DNA from: Actinomycetes bacterium
Lineage (GTDB): Bacteria; Actinomycetota; Actinomycetes; Actinomycetales; Microbacteriaceae
Length of the DNA: 18,658 bases
Direction of reading: 5' to 3'
NCBI GenBank assembly: GCA_023457615.1
Contig: JAEWKY010000241.1
Span: 1-18,658, forward strand
Part shown: positions 1 through 5,622 of the stretch, piece by piece
Position numbering within the stretch: position 1 is the stretch's first letter
Layout of the letters: each line of letters begins with the position of its first letter
Position numbers and translations under genes: made by a program
Notes under the pieces: generated by a model
The model's input: the letters and a program-made list of their open reading frames with translations, nothing else
What the model was told of the DNA's origin: nothing
Databases searched by the model: none

Positions 1-136
1 GGTCGTCGCGGTCGAGCAGGGCGCGCGGCGCGGCACGGCCTTCCACCCGGAGGTCTCCGGCGAGACGCGGTTCCACGAGCGCTTCCTCGACCACGTGGAC
101 CGGCGGTCGGCCGGGGTGGGTAGGGTCGGGGCATGA
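1..136 (+). CDS. pdxT: PdxT, glutaminase subunit of pyridoxal 5'-phosphate synthase (3' end only)
   Basis: The window opens inside this gene; only about 44 C-terminal residues are visible, read from base 2. PdxT is a class I glutamine amidotransferase that hydrolyses glutamine and channels ammonia to PdxS for PLP synthesis. The visible part contains VAVEQGARRGTAFHPEVSG: the TAFHPE segment carries the His and Glu of the Cys-His-Glu catalytic triad, and the following residues (ETRFHERFLDHV) match the usual final helix. The nucleophile Cys lies outside the window. The TGA at 134-136 overlaps the ATG of the next gene. The tail RRSAGVGRVGA after the final helix looks unconserved, and its DNA (121-126) doubles as a likely -10 box for the next gene. 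PdxS is expected upstream but is not seen. Confidence 0.88.
   Translation, partial: VVAVEQGARRGTAFHPEVSGETRFHERFLDHVDRRSAGVGRVGA
121..126 (+). promoter_or_regulatory. -10 box TAGGGT, leaderless promoter for the gene at 133
   Basis: TAGGGT fits the actinobacterial SigA -10 pattern TANNNT and is followed by exactly 6 nt before the ATG at 133, so the transcript should begin at or next to the A of the start codon. No convincing -35 hexamer is seen. The box lies inside the last codons of pdxT, so the downstream gene may be expressed both by readthrough and on its own. Confidence 0.5.
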
Positions 137-648
137 GCACGCCGGAGACCTCCGACGCCCTGAGCCCGCGCCCGGTCGAGGCGCCGCTCGTCCCTCCGGC
201 CGCCGAGGCGGGCCCTCCCGCGCGGGCGCGCTCGCGGCTGCCCTGGATCGTCGGCGGCGTCGTGCTCGGCGTGCTGCTCCTCGCCGGAGCGGGTACGGCC
301 GCGTTCCTGCTGCTCACCCCGGCGAGCGGTCCCGGGCCCGCGGAGGCCGTCGAGGCCTACGACCGCGCGTACGCCGAGGTCGACTGCGAGCTCTTCGCGT
401 CGGTGACCACCGACGCGTACCGCGAGGCGCTCGCGCCCACGTGCGCCGACTTCGAGGCGGAGGCCCAGGCCTTCGTCGACAACTTCACCGAGTACGACGT
501 CGCGATCGGGAGCACCGAGATCGACGGAGCGACGGCGACCGTCACGACGACCGAGTCGTGGGTGCTCGACGGCCAGGAGAACTCGGCGGAGTACGTCTAC
601 ACGCTCGTCGCCGACCGCGGCGTCTGGCGCATCGACGACCTCGACTGA
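133..648 (+). CDS. Single-pass membrane protein with extracytoplasmic NTF2-like (DUF4878-like) domain
   Basis: Function unknown. The 171-aa product has a Pro/Ala-rich cytoplasmic N-terminus (1-34), one hydrophobic segment at about 38-61 preceded by RARSR, which puts the N-terminus inside, and an outside domain at about 68-171. That domain (EAVEAYDRAYAEVDCELFASVTT..., ending in VYTLVADRGVWRIDDLD) has the pattern of actinobacterial lipoprotein/membrane proteins with a small NTF2-like or DUF4878-like fold: an N-terminal helix, then strands, ending in a W-R-I-D/D-L motif. Cys85 and Cys104 could form a disulfide outside the cell. The ATG overlaps the pdxT stop (ATGA) and has a -10 box 6 nt upstream instead of a ribosome site. 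The fold assignment is pattern recognition only. Confidence 0.75.
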   Translation: MSTPETSDALSPRPVEAPLVPPAAEAGPPARARSRLPWIVGGVVLGVLLLAGAGTAAFLLLTPASGPGPAEAVEAYDRAYAEVDCELFASVTTDAYREALAPTCADFEAEAQAFVDNFTEYDVAIGSTEIDGATATVTTTESWVLDGQENSAEYVYTLVADRGVWRIDDLD

Positions 649-740
649 CCGGCTCCCTCGTCTGACCGGGCTCTCGACCGGCCGATGCCCTCGACCGACC
701 GGGCCGGCAGCGTCTCCGCCCACGGGCGGCTCGGCGGCGG

Positions 741-746
741 CATGAT
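741..746 (+). promoter_or_regulatory. Possible -10 box CATGAT before the gene at 753
   Basis: CATGAT differs from the strong hexamer TATGAT at one base and is followed by 6 nt (CGGGTC) before the ATG at 753, the same spacing as the other leaderless starts here. No Shine-Dalgarno sequence is obvious. The first-position mismatch makes this weaker than the others. Confidence 0.3.
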
Positions 747-752
747 CGGGTC

Positions 753-1361
753 ATGAAGATCTACTCGGACTACGCCGGCCGCCGCACCCGTCAGATCGTC
801 GGCGACCTCGTCGCGCTCGGCGCGATCGGCCTGTGGATCTGGTTCGGCGTGACCGTCTTCCAGCTCGTCCAGGGGCTCGCCTCCTGGGGCGTGCAGATGG
901 AGGAGGCCGGCGCGGGCTTCGAGGACACGATGACCGACATCGGCGACACGCTCGGCGGGATCCCGCTCATCGGCCCGGGCATCCGCCTGCCGTTCGACGG
1001 CGCGAGCGGCGCGGGCGCCGCCCTCGAGGCGGCGGGCCGCTCGCAGCAGGAGGCGGTGCTGCAGCTCGCGACGACGCTCGGGGTCGGCATCCCGCTCGTG
1101 CCGGTGCTCACGATCCTCGCCCTCTGGCTCGTCCCGCGCATCCTCTTCATCCGTCGCGCCGGTCGTGCGAAGGCCGTCGTGCAGGCCGAGGCCGGGATGG
1201 ACCTCCTCGCCCTCCGCGCGCTCACGACGCAGAAGCTCTCCGCGATCACCAGGATCGATCCGGATGCCCTCGGCGCGTGGCGTCGCGGCGACGCGGACAC
1301 CGTGCGACAGCTCGCCCAGCTCGAGCTCCGCGCGGCGGGGGTCCGGCTGCGCGAGGAGTGA
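753..1361 (+). CDS. Hypothetical protein with two transmembrane segments
   Basis: The 202-aa product has hydrophobic segments at about 18-40 (LVALGAIGLWIWFGVTVFQL) and about 108-133 (TLGVGIPLVPVLTILALWLV). They flank a loop of about 65 residues rich in Gly, Ala and acidic residues, with an amphipathic part near 46-66. The C-terminal 65 residues are soluble and partly basic (RRAGRAKAVVQAEAGMDLLALRAL) and end in helical DPDALGAWRRGDADTVRQLAQLELRAAGVRLREE. Arg/Lys-rich ends imply both termini are cytoplasmic and the middle loop outside. I recall similar two-TM proteins in actinobacteria but no assigned function. Codon use matches its neighbours, so recent transfer is not suggested. It runs tail to tail with the - strand gene, with stops 13 nt apart. 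Confidence 0.75.
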   Translation: MKIYSDYAGRRTRQIVGDLVALGAIGLWIWFGVTVFQLVQGLASWGVQMEEAGAGFEDTMTDIGDTLGGIPLIGPGIRLPFDGASGAGAALEAAGRSQQEAVLQLATTLGVGIPLVPVLTILALWLVPRILFIRRAGRAKAVVQAEAGMDLLALRALTTQKLSAITRIDPDALGAWRRGDADTVRQLAQLELRAAGVRLREE

Positions 1362-1374
1362 GCCGGCCGGGCGG

Positions 1375-1830
1375 CTAGAGCACGTCGGTCGTGAGCCGGA
1401 CCTCGACGGGGGCCGCGGCGGCCACCGCGCGATACGCGGGGGATCGGCGCACGGCGCTCGCGAAGTCGCCCGCCGTCGTCGGCGCGAAGTGCCACAGATG
1501 CCCGCGGCCGAGGGCGCGGCGCGACGGCGTCCACCGGTAGCTGAGGCACAGGGTCACCTGCACGATCGGCTCGTCGTCGCCCTCGCGGACGAGCTGCCGC
1601 GTGAACCCGGCGGTGAAGCGCGTCGCGTCGGCATCCGGGCCCCACTGCCACAGCAGCCCGTCGCCCTCGTCGCGGATCGACGTGTGCTGGGCGCGGAACC
1701 CCGCGTAGAACGTCGTCGTGGCTGCGAGCGCGCTCGGGATCCGGAGCCCTTCGAGGGTCTCGCCCGACTCCGCGAGGTGGCGGCGGAACGCGTTCTCGGC
1801 GAACGAGATGCGGAACCAGCGGGCGGGCAC
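1375..1830 (-). CDS. Hypothetical soluble 151-aa protein
   Basis: I do not recognise the family. The product has no signal peptide or membrane segment. It begins MPARWFRISFAENAFRRHLAE and has a conserved-looking aromatic centre (LLWQWGPDADATRFTAGFTRQLV, then VTLCLSYRW and GHLWHFAP), consistent with a small alpha/beta fold. It holds one Cys and many Trp/Phe, which makes it more protein-like than the Arg/Pro-rich frames around it. The start is GTG, because an in-frame TAG lies four codons upstream. A TAGGCT -10 box 6 nt before the GTG supports a leaderless start. It is the only - strand gene in the first 10 kb and is transcribed divergently from yebC. Confidence 0.65.
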   Translation of the reverse strand: MPARWFRISFAENAFRRHLAESGETLEGLRIPSALAATTTFYAGFRAQHTSIRDEGDGLLWQWGPDADATRFTAGFTRQLVREGDDEPIVQVTLCLSYRWTPSRRALGRGHLWHFAPTTAGDFASAVRRSPAYRAVAAAAPVEVRLTTDVL

Positions 1831-1836
1831 CCCGAG

Positions 1837-1842
1837 AGCCTA
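1837..1842 (-). promoter_or_regulatory. -10 box TAGGCT, leaderless promoter for the 1375-1830 gene
   Basis: Reading the - strand, TAGGCT is followed by 6 nt (CTCGGG) and then the GTG start at 1830. This matches TANNNT with leaderless spacing. The same hexamer occurs at 12687-12692 before the DUF349 gene. No clear -35 is seen. It lies only 25 bp from the divergent yebC -10 box. Confidence 0.5.
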
Positions 1843-1867
1843 GGCGGGGGCAGGATGCCGCGCCAGC

Positions 1868-1873
1868 TAAGAT
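1868..1873 (+). promoter_or_regulatory. -10 box TAAGAT of the yebC promoter
   Basis: TAAGAT fits TANNNT, and transcription would start near 1880, giving a leader of about 48 nt. A 14-nt perfect palindrome (GTCGCCGCGGCGAC, 1880-1893) sits right at the predicted start point and could be an operator or a short hairpin. A Shine-Dalgarno AGAGGAG at 1917-1923 lies 4 nt before the GTG of yebC. Confidence 0.5.
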
Positions 1874-1927
1874 CGGACGGTCGCCGCGGCGACGACGCGG
1901 CACCAGCGCGGCAACAAGAGGAGCATC

Positions 1928-2689
1928 GTGAGCGGTCATTCCAAGTGGGCGACGACCAAGCACAAGAAGGCGGTCATCGACGCCCGGCGTGCCAAGTCGT
2001 TCGCGAAGCTCATCAAGAACATCGAGGTCGCGGCCAAGATCGGCGGCGCCGACCTCGCCGGCAACCCGACGCTCTTCGACGCCGTGCAGAAGGCCAAGAA
2101 GACCTCGGTGCCCAACGACAACATCGACCGCGCCATCAAGCGCGGCGCGGGCATCGGCGGCGAGGCCGTCAACTACGAGTCGATCATGTACGAGGCCTAC
2201 GGCCCGAGCGGCGTCGCCTTCCTCGTCGAGTGCCTCACCGACAACAAGAACCGCGCGGCGGCCGAGGTGCGCACGGCGCTGAGCCGCAACGGCGGCACGC
2301 TCGCCGACCCGGGCAGCGTCGCCTACAACTTCAGCCGCAAGGGCGTCATCTCGATCACGAAGGCCGACGGCATCGACGAGGACCGCATCCTCGAGGCCGT
2401 GCTCGAGGCCGGCGCCGAGGAGGTCAAGGACCACGGCGGCGGCTTCGAGGTGGTCACCGACCCGTCCGACCTCGTGCAGGCCCGTTCGGCGCTGCAGGAG
2501 GCGGGCATCGAGTACGACTCGGCCGAGGCCGAGTTCGTGGCCAACCTCGCGGTCGAGGTCGACGCCGAGACGGCGCGCAGGGTGTTCCGGCTCATCGACG
2601 CGCTCGAGGACAGCGACGACGTGCAGAACGTCTTCAGCAACTTCGACATCCCGGACTCGGTGCAGGCCGAGCTCGATCAGGACGACTGA
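1928..2689 (+). CDS. yebC: YebC/TACO1-family translation factor
   Basis: The 253-aa product is of normal length for the family and opens with the signature MSGHSKWATTKHKKAVIDARRAK, followed by FAKLIKNIEVAAKIGG and VPNDNIDRAIKRG in the N-terminal domain. The middle and C-terminal domains are recognised by YEAYGPSGVAFLVECLTDNKNR, then FSRKGVISI, and a tail ending in a helical DALEDSDDVQNVFSNFDIPD. The family was long annotated as a transcriptional regulator. Later work on YebC/TACO1 proteins points to a ribosome-associated role in relieving stalling at proline-rich stretches. The GTG start is set by the AGAGGAG site and by homology. The position just before ruvC is conserved in many bacteria, but here yebC has its own promoter and the SOS-controlled ruvC promoter follows 100 nt later, so the two need not be coexpressed. 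Confidence 0.97.
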   Translation: MSGHSKWATTKHKKAVIDARRAKSFAKLIKNIEVAAKIGGADLAGNPTLFDAVQKAKKTSVPNDNIDRAIKRGAGIGGEAVNYESIMYEAYGPSGVAFLVECLTDNKNRAAAEVRTALSRNGGTLADPGSVAYNFSRKGVISITKADGIDEDRILEAVLEAGAEEVKDHGGGFEVVTDPSDLVQARSALQEAGIEYDSAEAEFVANLAVEVDAETARRVFRLIDALEDSDDVQNVFSNFDIPDSVQAELDQDD

Positions 2690-2761
2690 GCCCGGCAGGC
2701 TGCTCGTCCCCGAGTCGCCACGTCCCACGTCGCGTCGACGCTCACGCGTGTCGCCCGGATT

Positions 2762-2777
2762 TCGCACATACGTTCGA
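2762..2777 (+). promoter_or_regulatory. LexA (SOS) box upstream of ruvC
   Basis: TCGCACATACGTTCGA matches the Gram-positive/actinobacterial LexA operator TCGAAC-N4-GTTCGA at every defined position but one (C for A at 2765); the right half-site is perfect. It directly abuts the ruvC -10 box at 2778-2783, so a bound repressor would block RNA polymerase. SOS control of ruvCAB is established in several bacteria, including mycobacteria. LexA binding here is inferred from sequence. Confidence 0.8.
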
Positions 2778-2783
2778 TAGCCT
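2778..2783 (+). promoter_or_regulatory. -10 box TAGCCT, leaderless promoter of ruvCAB
   Basis: TAGCCT fits TANNNT and is followed by 6 nt (GAGCCG) before the GTG of ruvC at 2790, with no ribosome-binding site. The operon is therefore predicted to start as a leaderless mRNA under LexA control, since the LexA box ends at the base before the hexamer. Confidence 0.6.
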
Positions 2784-2789
2784 GAGCCG

Positions 2790-3359
2790 GTGCGCATCCT
2801 CGGCATCGACCCGGGCCTGACCCGGTGCGGCGTGGGCGTCGTCGAGCTCGGCGACGGCCGTCGCGTGCGCTTCGTGCACGCCGGCGTGATCCGTACCCCG
2901 GCCGACGACCCGCTCGACGCCCGGCTGCTCGCGGTCTCGACCGGCATCCGAGCGCTCATCGCGGAGTTCGCCCCCGACGCCGTGGCCGTGGAGCGGGTCT
3001 TCGCGCAGCACAACCTGCGCACCGTGATGGGCACGGCGCAGGCGAGCGGCATCGCCCTCGTCGCGGCGGCCGAGCACGGGCTGCCGGTGGGCCTCCACAC
3101 GCCGAGCGAGGTCAAGGCGGCGATCACGGGCTACGGGGCCGCCGAGAAGCTCCAGGTCGGCACGATGGTCATGCGCATCCTCGGGCTCGACGCCATCCCG
3201 AAGCCCGCCGACGCCGCCGACGCCCTCGCGCTCGCGATCTGCCACGGCTGGCGGGGTGATCGAGCGACTCCGACGTCGACCCCGACCGCCATGACGCCCG
3301 CCCAGGCGGCGTGGCAGGCGGCCGAGAGGTCGGCCGCGAAACGTAGGGTGGCCTCGTGA
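2790..3359 (+). CDS. ruvC: RuvC, Holliday junction resolvase
   Basis: RuvC cuts four-way junctions symmetrically, acting with RuvAB in recombinational repair. The 189-aa product starts MRILGIDPGLTRCGVGVVE, with the first catalytic Asp at residue 7 in the RNase H-like fold. The second acidic residue is Glu68 in VAVERVF, and the last pair is Asp141/Asp144 in KPADAADALALAICHGW, so all four metal-binding residues are present. A Thr/Ala-rich basic tail of about 35 residues (GDRATPTSTPTAMTPAQ...KRRVAS) extends past the core, as in other actinobacteria. The GTG at 2790 is chosen because translation from it gives the canonical N-terminus and because of the -10 box 6 nt upstream. The stop overlaps the ruvA start as GTGA. 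Confidence 0.97.
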   Translation: MRILGIDPGLTRCGVGVVELGDGRRVRFVHAGVIRTPADDPLDARLLAVSTGIRALIAEFAPDAVAVERVFAQHNLRTVMGTAQASGIALVAAAEHGLPVGLHTPSEVKAAITGYGAAEKLQVGTMVMRILGLDAIPKPADAADALALAICHGWRGDRATPTSTPTAMTPAQAAWQAAERSAAKRRVAS

Positions 3360-3982
3360 TCGCGTCCGTCCGTGGTGAGGTGCTGAGCCTCACCGGCTCG
3401 CACGTCATCATCGAGGTCGGCGGCCTCGGCTACGCCGTGCAGATCACCCCGCAGCACGGCCTGTCGCTGCGCGTCGGGCAGGAGACCCGCGTGCACACCG
3501 CGCTCATCGTGCGGGAGGACGACCAGAGCCTCTTCGGCTTCGCGACGCGCGAGGAGCTCGAGATGTTCGACCTGCTGCGCGGAGTCTCGGGCGTCGGTCC
3601 CAAGTCGGCGCTCGGCGTGCTCGCGACCCTCACGCCCGACCAGATCGCGGCGGCCGTCGCCGGCGAAGACGACGCGCCGTTCCGCAAGGTGTCCGGCATC
3701 GGTCCGAAGACCGCCAAGCTCATGGTCGTCTCGCTCGCGGGCAAGATCCTCGCCCCGGCGCACGTCGCACCCGCCGCGAAGGCGCCCGCGGGCTCGACGA
3801 CGCAGAGCGTCATCACCGCGCTCGTCGGCCTCGGCTGGAACGAGAAGGTCGCGGCGCAGGCCGTCGACGAGGTCGTCGAGGCCGCCACCGAGGACGGCGC
3901 CCTGCCGGTGCCCGCGCTCCTGCGGCTCGCGCTCGCCCGCCTCGGTCCCCAGCATCCGCGACCCGAGCGGGTCGACTCGTGA
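3356..3982 (+). CDS. ruvA: RuvA, Holliday junction-binding subunit
   Basis: RuvA tetramers bind the junction and load RuvB rings. The 208-aa product shows the N-terminal OB-fold (MIASVRGEVLSLTGSHVIIEVGGLGYAV), two helix-hairpin-helix motifs (GVSGVGPKSA at about 77-85 and KVSGIGPKTA at about 111-120), a flexible Ala/Pro-rich linker (about 133-148) and the C-terminal RuvB-binding domain (SVITALVGLGWNEKVAAQAV and following). The acidic segment REDDQSLFGF (53-62), important for junction opening, is intact. The GTG start overlaps the ruvC stop, and the ruvA stop overlaps the ruvB start in the same GTGA way, so translation is very probably coupled through the three genes. Confidence 0.97.
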   Translation: MIASVRGEVLSLTGSHVIIEVGGLGYAVQITPQHGLSLRVGQETRVHTALIVREDDQSLFGFATREELEMFDLLRGVSGVGPKSALGVLATLTPDQIAAAVAGEDDAPFRKVSGIGPKTAKLMVVSLAGKILAPAHVAPAAKAPAGSTTQSVITALVGLGWNEKVAAQAVDEVVEAATEDGALPVPALLRLALARLGPQHPRPERVDS

Positions 3983-5010
3983 GCGAGCAGCCGGCCGCCG
4001 AGTCGGAGGCGGAGCTCGCCTTCGAGGGGGCCCTCCGTCCGCGATCGCTCGCCGAGTTCGTCGGTCAGGCGAAGGTGCGCGGTCAGCTGCAGCTGCTGCT
4101 CGACGCCGCCGCGCTGCAGAACCGCACGCCCGACCACATCCTGCTCGCCGGCCCGCCGGGGCTCGGCAAGACGACGCTCGCGATGATCGTCGCCCACGAG
4201 TCCGGCCGCCCGCTGCGCATGTCGAGCGGACCGGCCATCCAGCACGCGGGCGACCTCGCCGCCCTGCTCTCGAGCCTCGTGCCGGGAGAGGTGCTCTTCA
4301 TCGACGAGATCCATCGCATGGCCCGCAGCGCCGAGGAGATGCTCTACCTCGCGATGGAGGACTTCCGCATCGACATCATGGTGGGCAAGGGCGCGGGGGC
4401 GACGAGCATCCCGCTCGACCTCGCGCCGTTCACCCTCGTCGGCGCGACGACCCGCTCGGGCCTGCTGCCGAACCCGCTCCGCGATCGGTTCGGCTTCACG
4501 GCGAACCTCGAGTTCTACGACGACGCCGAGCTCGACGAGGTGCTCGCGCGTGCGGCACGCGTGCTCGGCCTCGACATCCCGGGCGACGCCCGCCGCGAGA
4601 TCGCGAGTCGCAGCCGGGGCACCCCGCGCATCGCGAACCGGCTGCTGCGCCGAGTGCGCGACTTCGCGCTCGTGCGCGGGGGAGGGGCGGGCATGGATGC
4701 CGTCGACGGGGCCCTCGAGCTCTACGACGTCGACCCGATCGGGCTCGACCGCCTCGACCGCGCCGTGCTCCAGGCGATCATCGAGCGCTTCGACGGGGGC
4801 CCGGTGGGGCTCGGCACGCTCGCCGTGAGCGTGGGCGAGGAGGCCGACACGATCGAGTCGGTGGTCGAGCCGTTCCTCGTGCGCGTCGGGATGCTGAGCC
4901 GCACCCCGCGCGGTCGCGTCGCCACCCGTCGGGCGTTCGAGCACCTCGGGGTGCGGCCGCGGGGAGGCGGCGTGCGGGCTCAAGGAACGCTCTTCGACGA
5001 TGACATATGA
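3979..5010 (+). CDS. ruvB: RuvB, Holliday junction branch-migration ATPase
   Basis: RuvB is the AAA+ hexameric motor that pumps DNA through RuvA-bound junctions. The 343-aa product has Walker A GPPGLGKTT (58-66), Walker B LFIDEIH (106-112), sensor 1 GATTR (155-159), the probable arginine finger Arg170 in NPLRDRF, and sensor 2 in RGTPRIANRLLRRVRD (Arg217). The C-terminal winged-helix domain follows (GGPVGLGTLAVSVGEE, then MLSRTPRGRVATRRAFEHLG). The N-terminus before FVGQ is short and acidic. The GTG start overlaps the ruvA stop. The last codons overlap a TATGAT hexamer that probably promotes yajC. Confidence 0.98.
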   Translation: MSEQPAAESEAELAFEGALRPRSLAEFVGQAKVRGQLQLLLDAAALQNRTPDHILLAGPPGLGKTTLAMIVAHESGRPLRMSSGPAIQHAGDLAALLSSLVPGEVLFIDEIHRMARSAEEMLYLAMEDFRIDIMVGKGAGATSIPLDLAPFTLVGATTRSGLLPNPLRDRFGFTANLEFYDDAELDEVLARAARVLGLDIPGDARREIASRSRGTPRIANRLLRRVRDFALVRGGGAGMDAVDGALELYDVDPIGLDRLDRAVLQAIIERFDGGPVGLGTLAVSVGEEADTIESVVEPFLVRVGMLSRTPRGRVATRRAFEHLGVRPRGGGVRAQGTLFDDDI

Positions 5011-5011
5011 T
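5006..5011 (+). promoter_or_regulatory. -10 box TATGAT, probable yajC-secDF promoter
   Basis: TATGAT is a near-consensus -10 hexamer spanning the ruvB stop codon. Transcription would start near 5018, about 63 nt before yajC. It would separate export genes from the SOS-controlled ruv operon upstream. No good -35 match at 16-18 bp was found. Confidence 0.5.
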
Positions 5012-5012
5012 G

Positions 5013-5058
5013 CAGGGGGTCTTGCGGGCCGTACCCGATCGGCCGCTCACACCCCCTG
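5013..5058 (+). other. Two-part hairpin between ruvB and yajC
   Basis: CAGGGGGT (5013-5020) is the exact complement of ACCCCCTG (5051-5058), enclosing a second 5-bp stem GGCCG/CGGCC (5027-5031 with 5040-5044) with an 8-nt loop. The two stems are separated by a symmetrical 6x6 internal loop. No U-run follows, so it is not a classical terminator. It could terminate or slow readthrough from ruvB, or structure the yajC leader. The predicted start point (about 5018) falls inside the left arm, so the full structure forms only on readthrough RNA. Confidence 0.45.
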
Positions 5059-5080
5059 ACTCCCTGGAAGGTCATCCCGT

Positions 5081-5536
5081 ATGGAACTCTTCGCCGATCC
5101 GGTGAACCTCGGACTCTTCGCGCTCATCGCGGTCTTCATCGTCTTCATGATCTTCAGCTCGCGTCGTCGTCGCCGCGCCACCGAGGAGATGCGCGCGAAG
5201 ATCCAGCCTGGCGCCGAGGTGATGACGAGCTTCGGCCTCTACGGCACGCTCGTGTCGGTCGACGAGGAGAAGAACGAGGCGCTCGTCGAGACGCAGCCCG
5301 GTGTCGTGCTGCGCGTGCACAGCCAGACGATCGCGAAGGTCGTCGACGAGACCGAGCCCGCCGCGGAGGACGCGGAGGAGGACGCCGAGATCCTCGAGGC
5401 GACCGGCGCGATCACCGACCCCGAGATCGACATCACGGACGAGCCCGAGTTCGGGGAGCGCACCGATGCGGCCGACAAGCCCGCCCCCGAGAAGCGCACG
5501 CGCGCGCCGCGCACGCCCAAGAAGCCGACCGAGTAG
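5081..5536 (+). CDS. yajC: YajC, Sec translocon accessory subunit
   Basis: YajC is a small bitopic protein that associates with SecD and SecF and through them with SecYEG. The 151-aa product has one membrane segment at about 8-26 (NLGLFALIAVFIVFMIFS), followed at once by a strongly basic cytoplasmic stretch SSRRRRRATEEMRAKI. Then comes the conserved domain at about 41-88 (IQPGAEVMTSFGLYGTLVSVDEEKNEALVETQPGVVLRV). Residues 90-151 are an unconserved tail, first very acidic, then basic and Pro-rich (KRTRAPRTPKKPTE), as often seen in actinobacterial YajC. A Shine-Dalgarno GGAAGG (5066-5071) sits 9 nt before the ATG. It heads the yajC-secD-secF cluster. Confidence 0.93.
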   Translation: MELFADPVNLGLFALIAVFIVFMIFSSRRRRRATEEMRAKIQPGAEVMTSFGLYGTLVSVDEEKNEALVETQPGVVLRVHSQTIAKVVDETEPAAEDAEEDAEILEATGAITDPEIDITDEPEFGERTDAADKPAPEKRTRAPRTPKKPTE

Positions 5537-5552
5537 TCGACCTCCCGAATCC

Positions 5553-5599
5553 GCGGTCCCCGCTCGGGGACCGCAGCGGTGCGCACCGGATGCGCGCCG
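5553..5599 (+). other. Tandem hairpins between yajC and secD
   Basis: Hairpin 1 is a perfect 9-bp stem, GCGGTCCCC (5553-5561) with GGGGACCGC (5566-5574), loop GCTC. Hairpin 2 starts two bases later: CGGTGCGCA (5577-5585) with TGCGCGCCG (5591-5599), loop CCGGA, 9 bp including one G-U pair. Together they fill most of the 86-nt gap and end 15 nt before the secD ribosome site. No U-run follows. They could be a partial attenuator or a processing/stability element that sets YajC against SecDF levels. Confidence 0.5.
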
Positions 5600-5622
5600 G
5601 CCTGAGCAGAAAGTAGAGGCGC

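Noticed and set aside
791..3127. A - strand frame of 778 codons across the first hypothetical genes, yebC and ruvC
   Set aside because: It covers several genes with clear homology on other frames, and its translation is repetitive RR/VV/GD-rich sequence.
5492..5536. YajC tail KRTRAPRTPKKPTE as a Sec-monitoring arrest peptide (actinobacterial arrest peptides near sec genes use RAPP-like motifs)
   Set aside because: The motif is RAPR rather than RAPP, YajC itself is not a secreted monitor, and a ribosome stalled there would not reach the hairpins at 5553 or the secD ribosome site.
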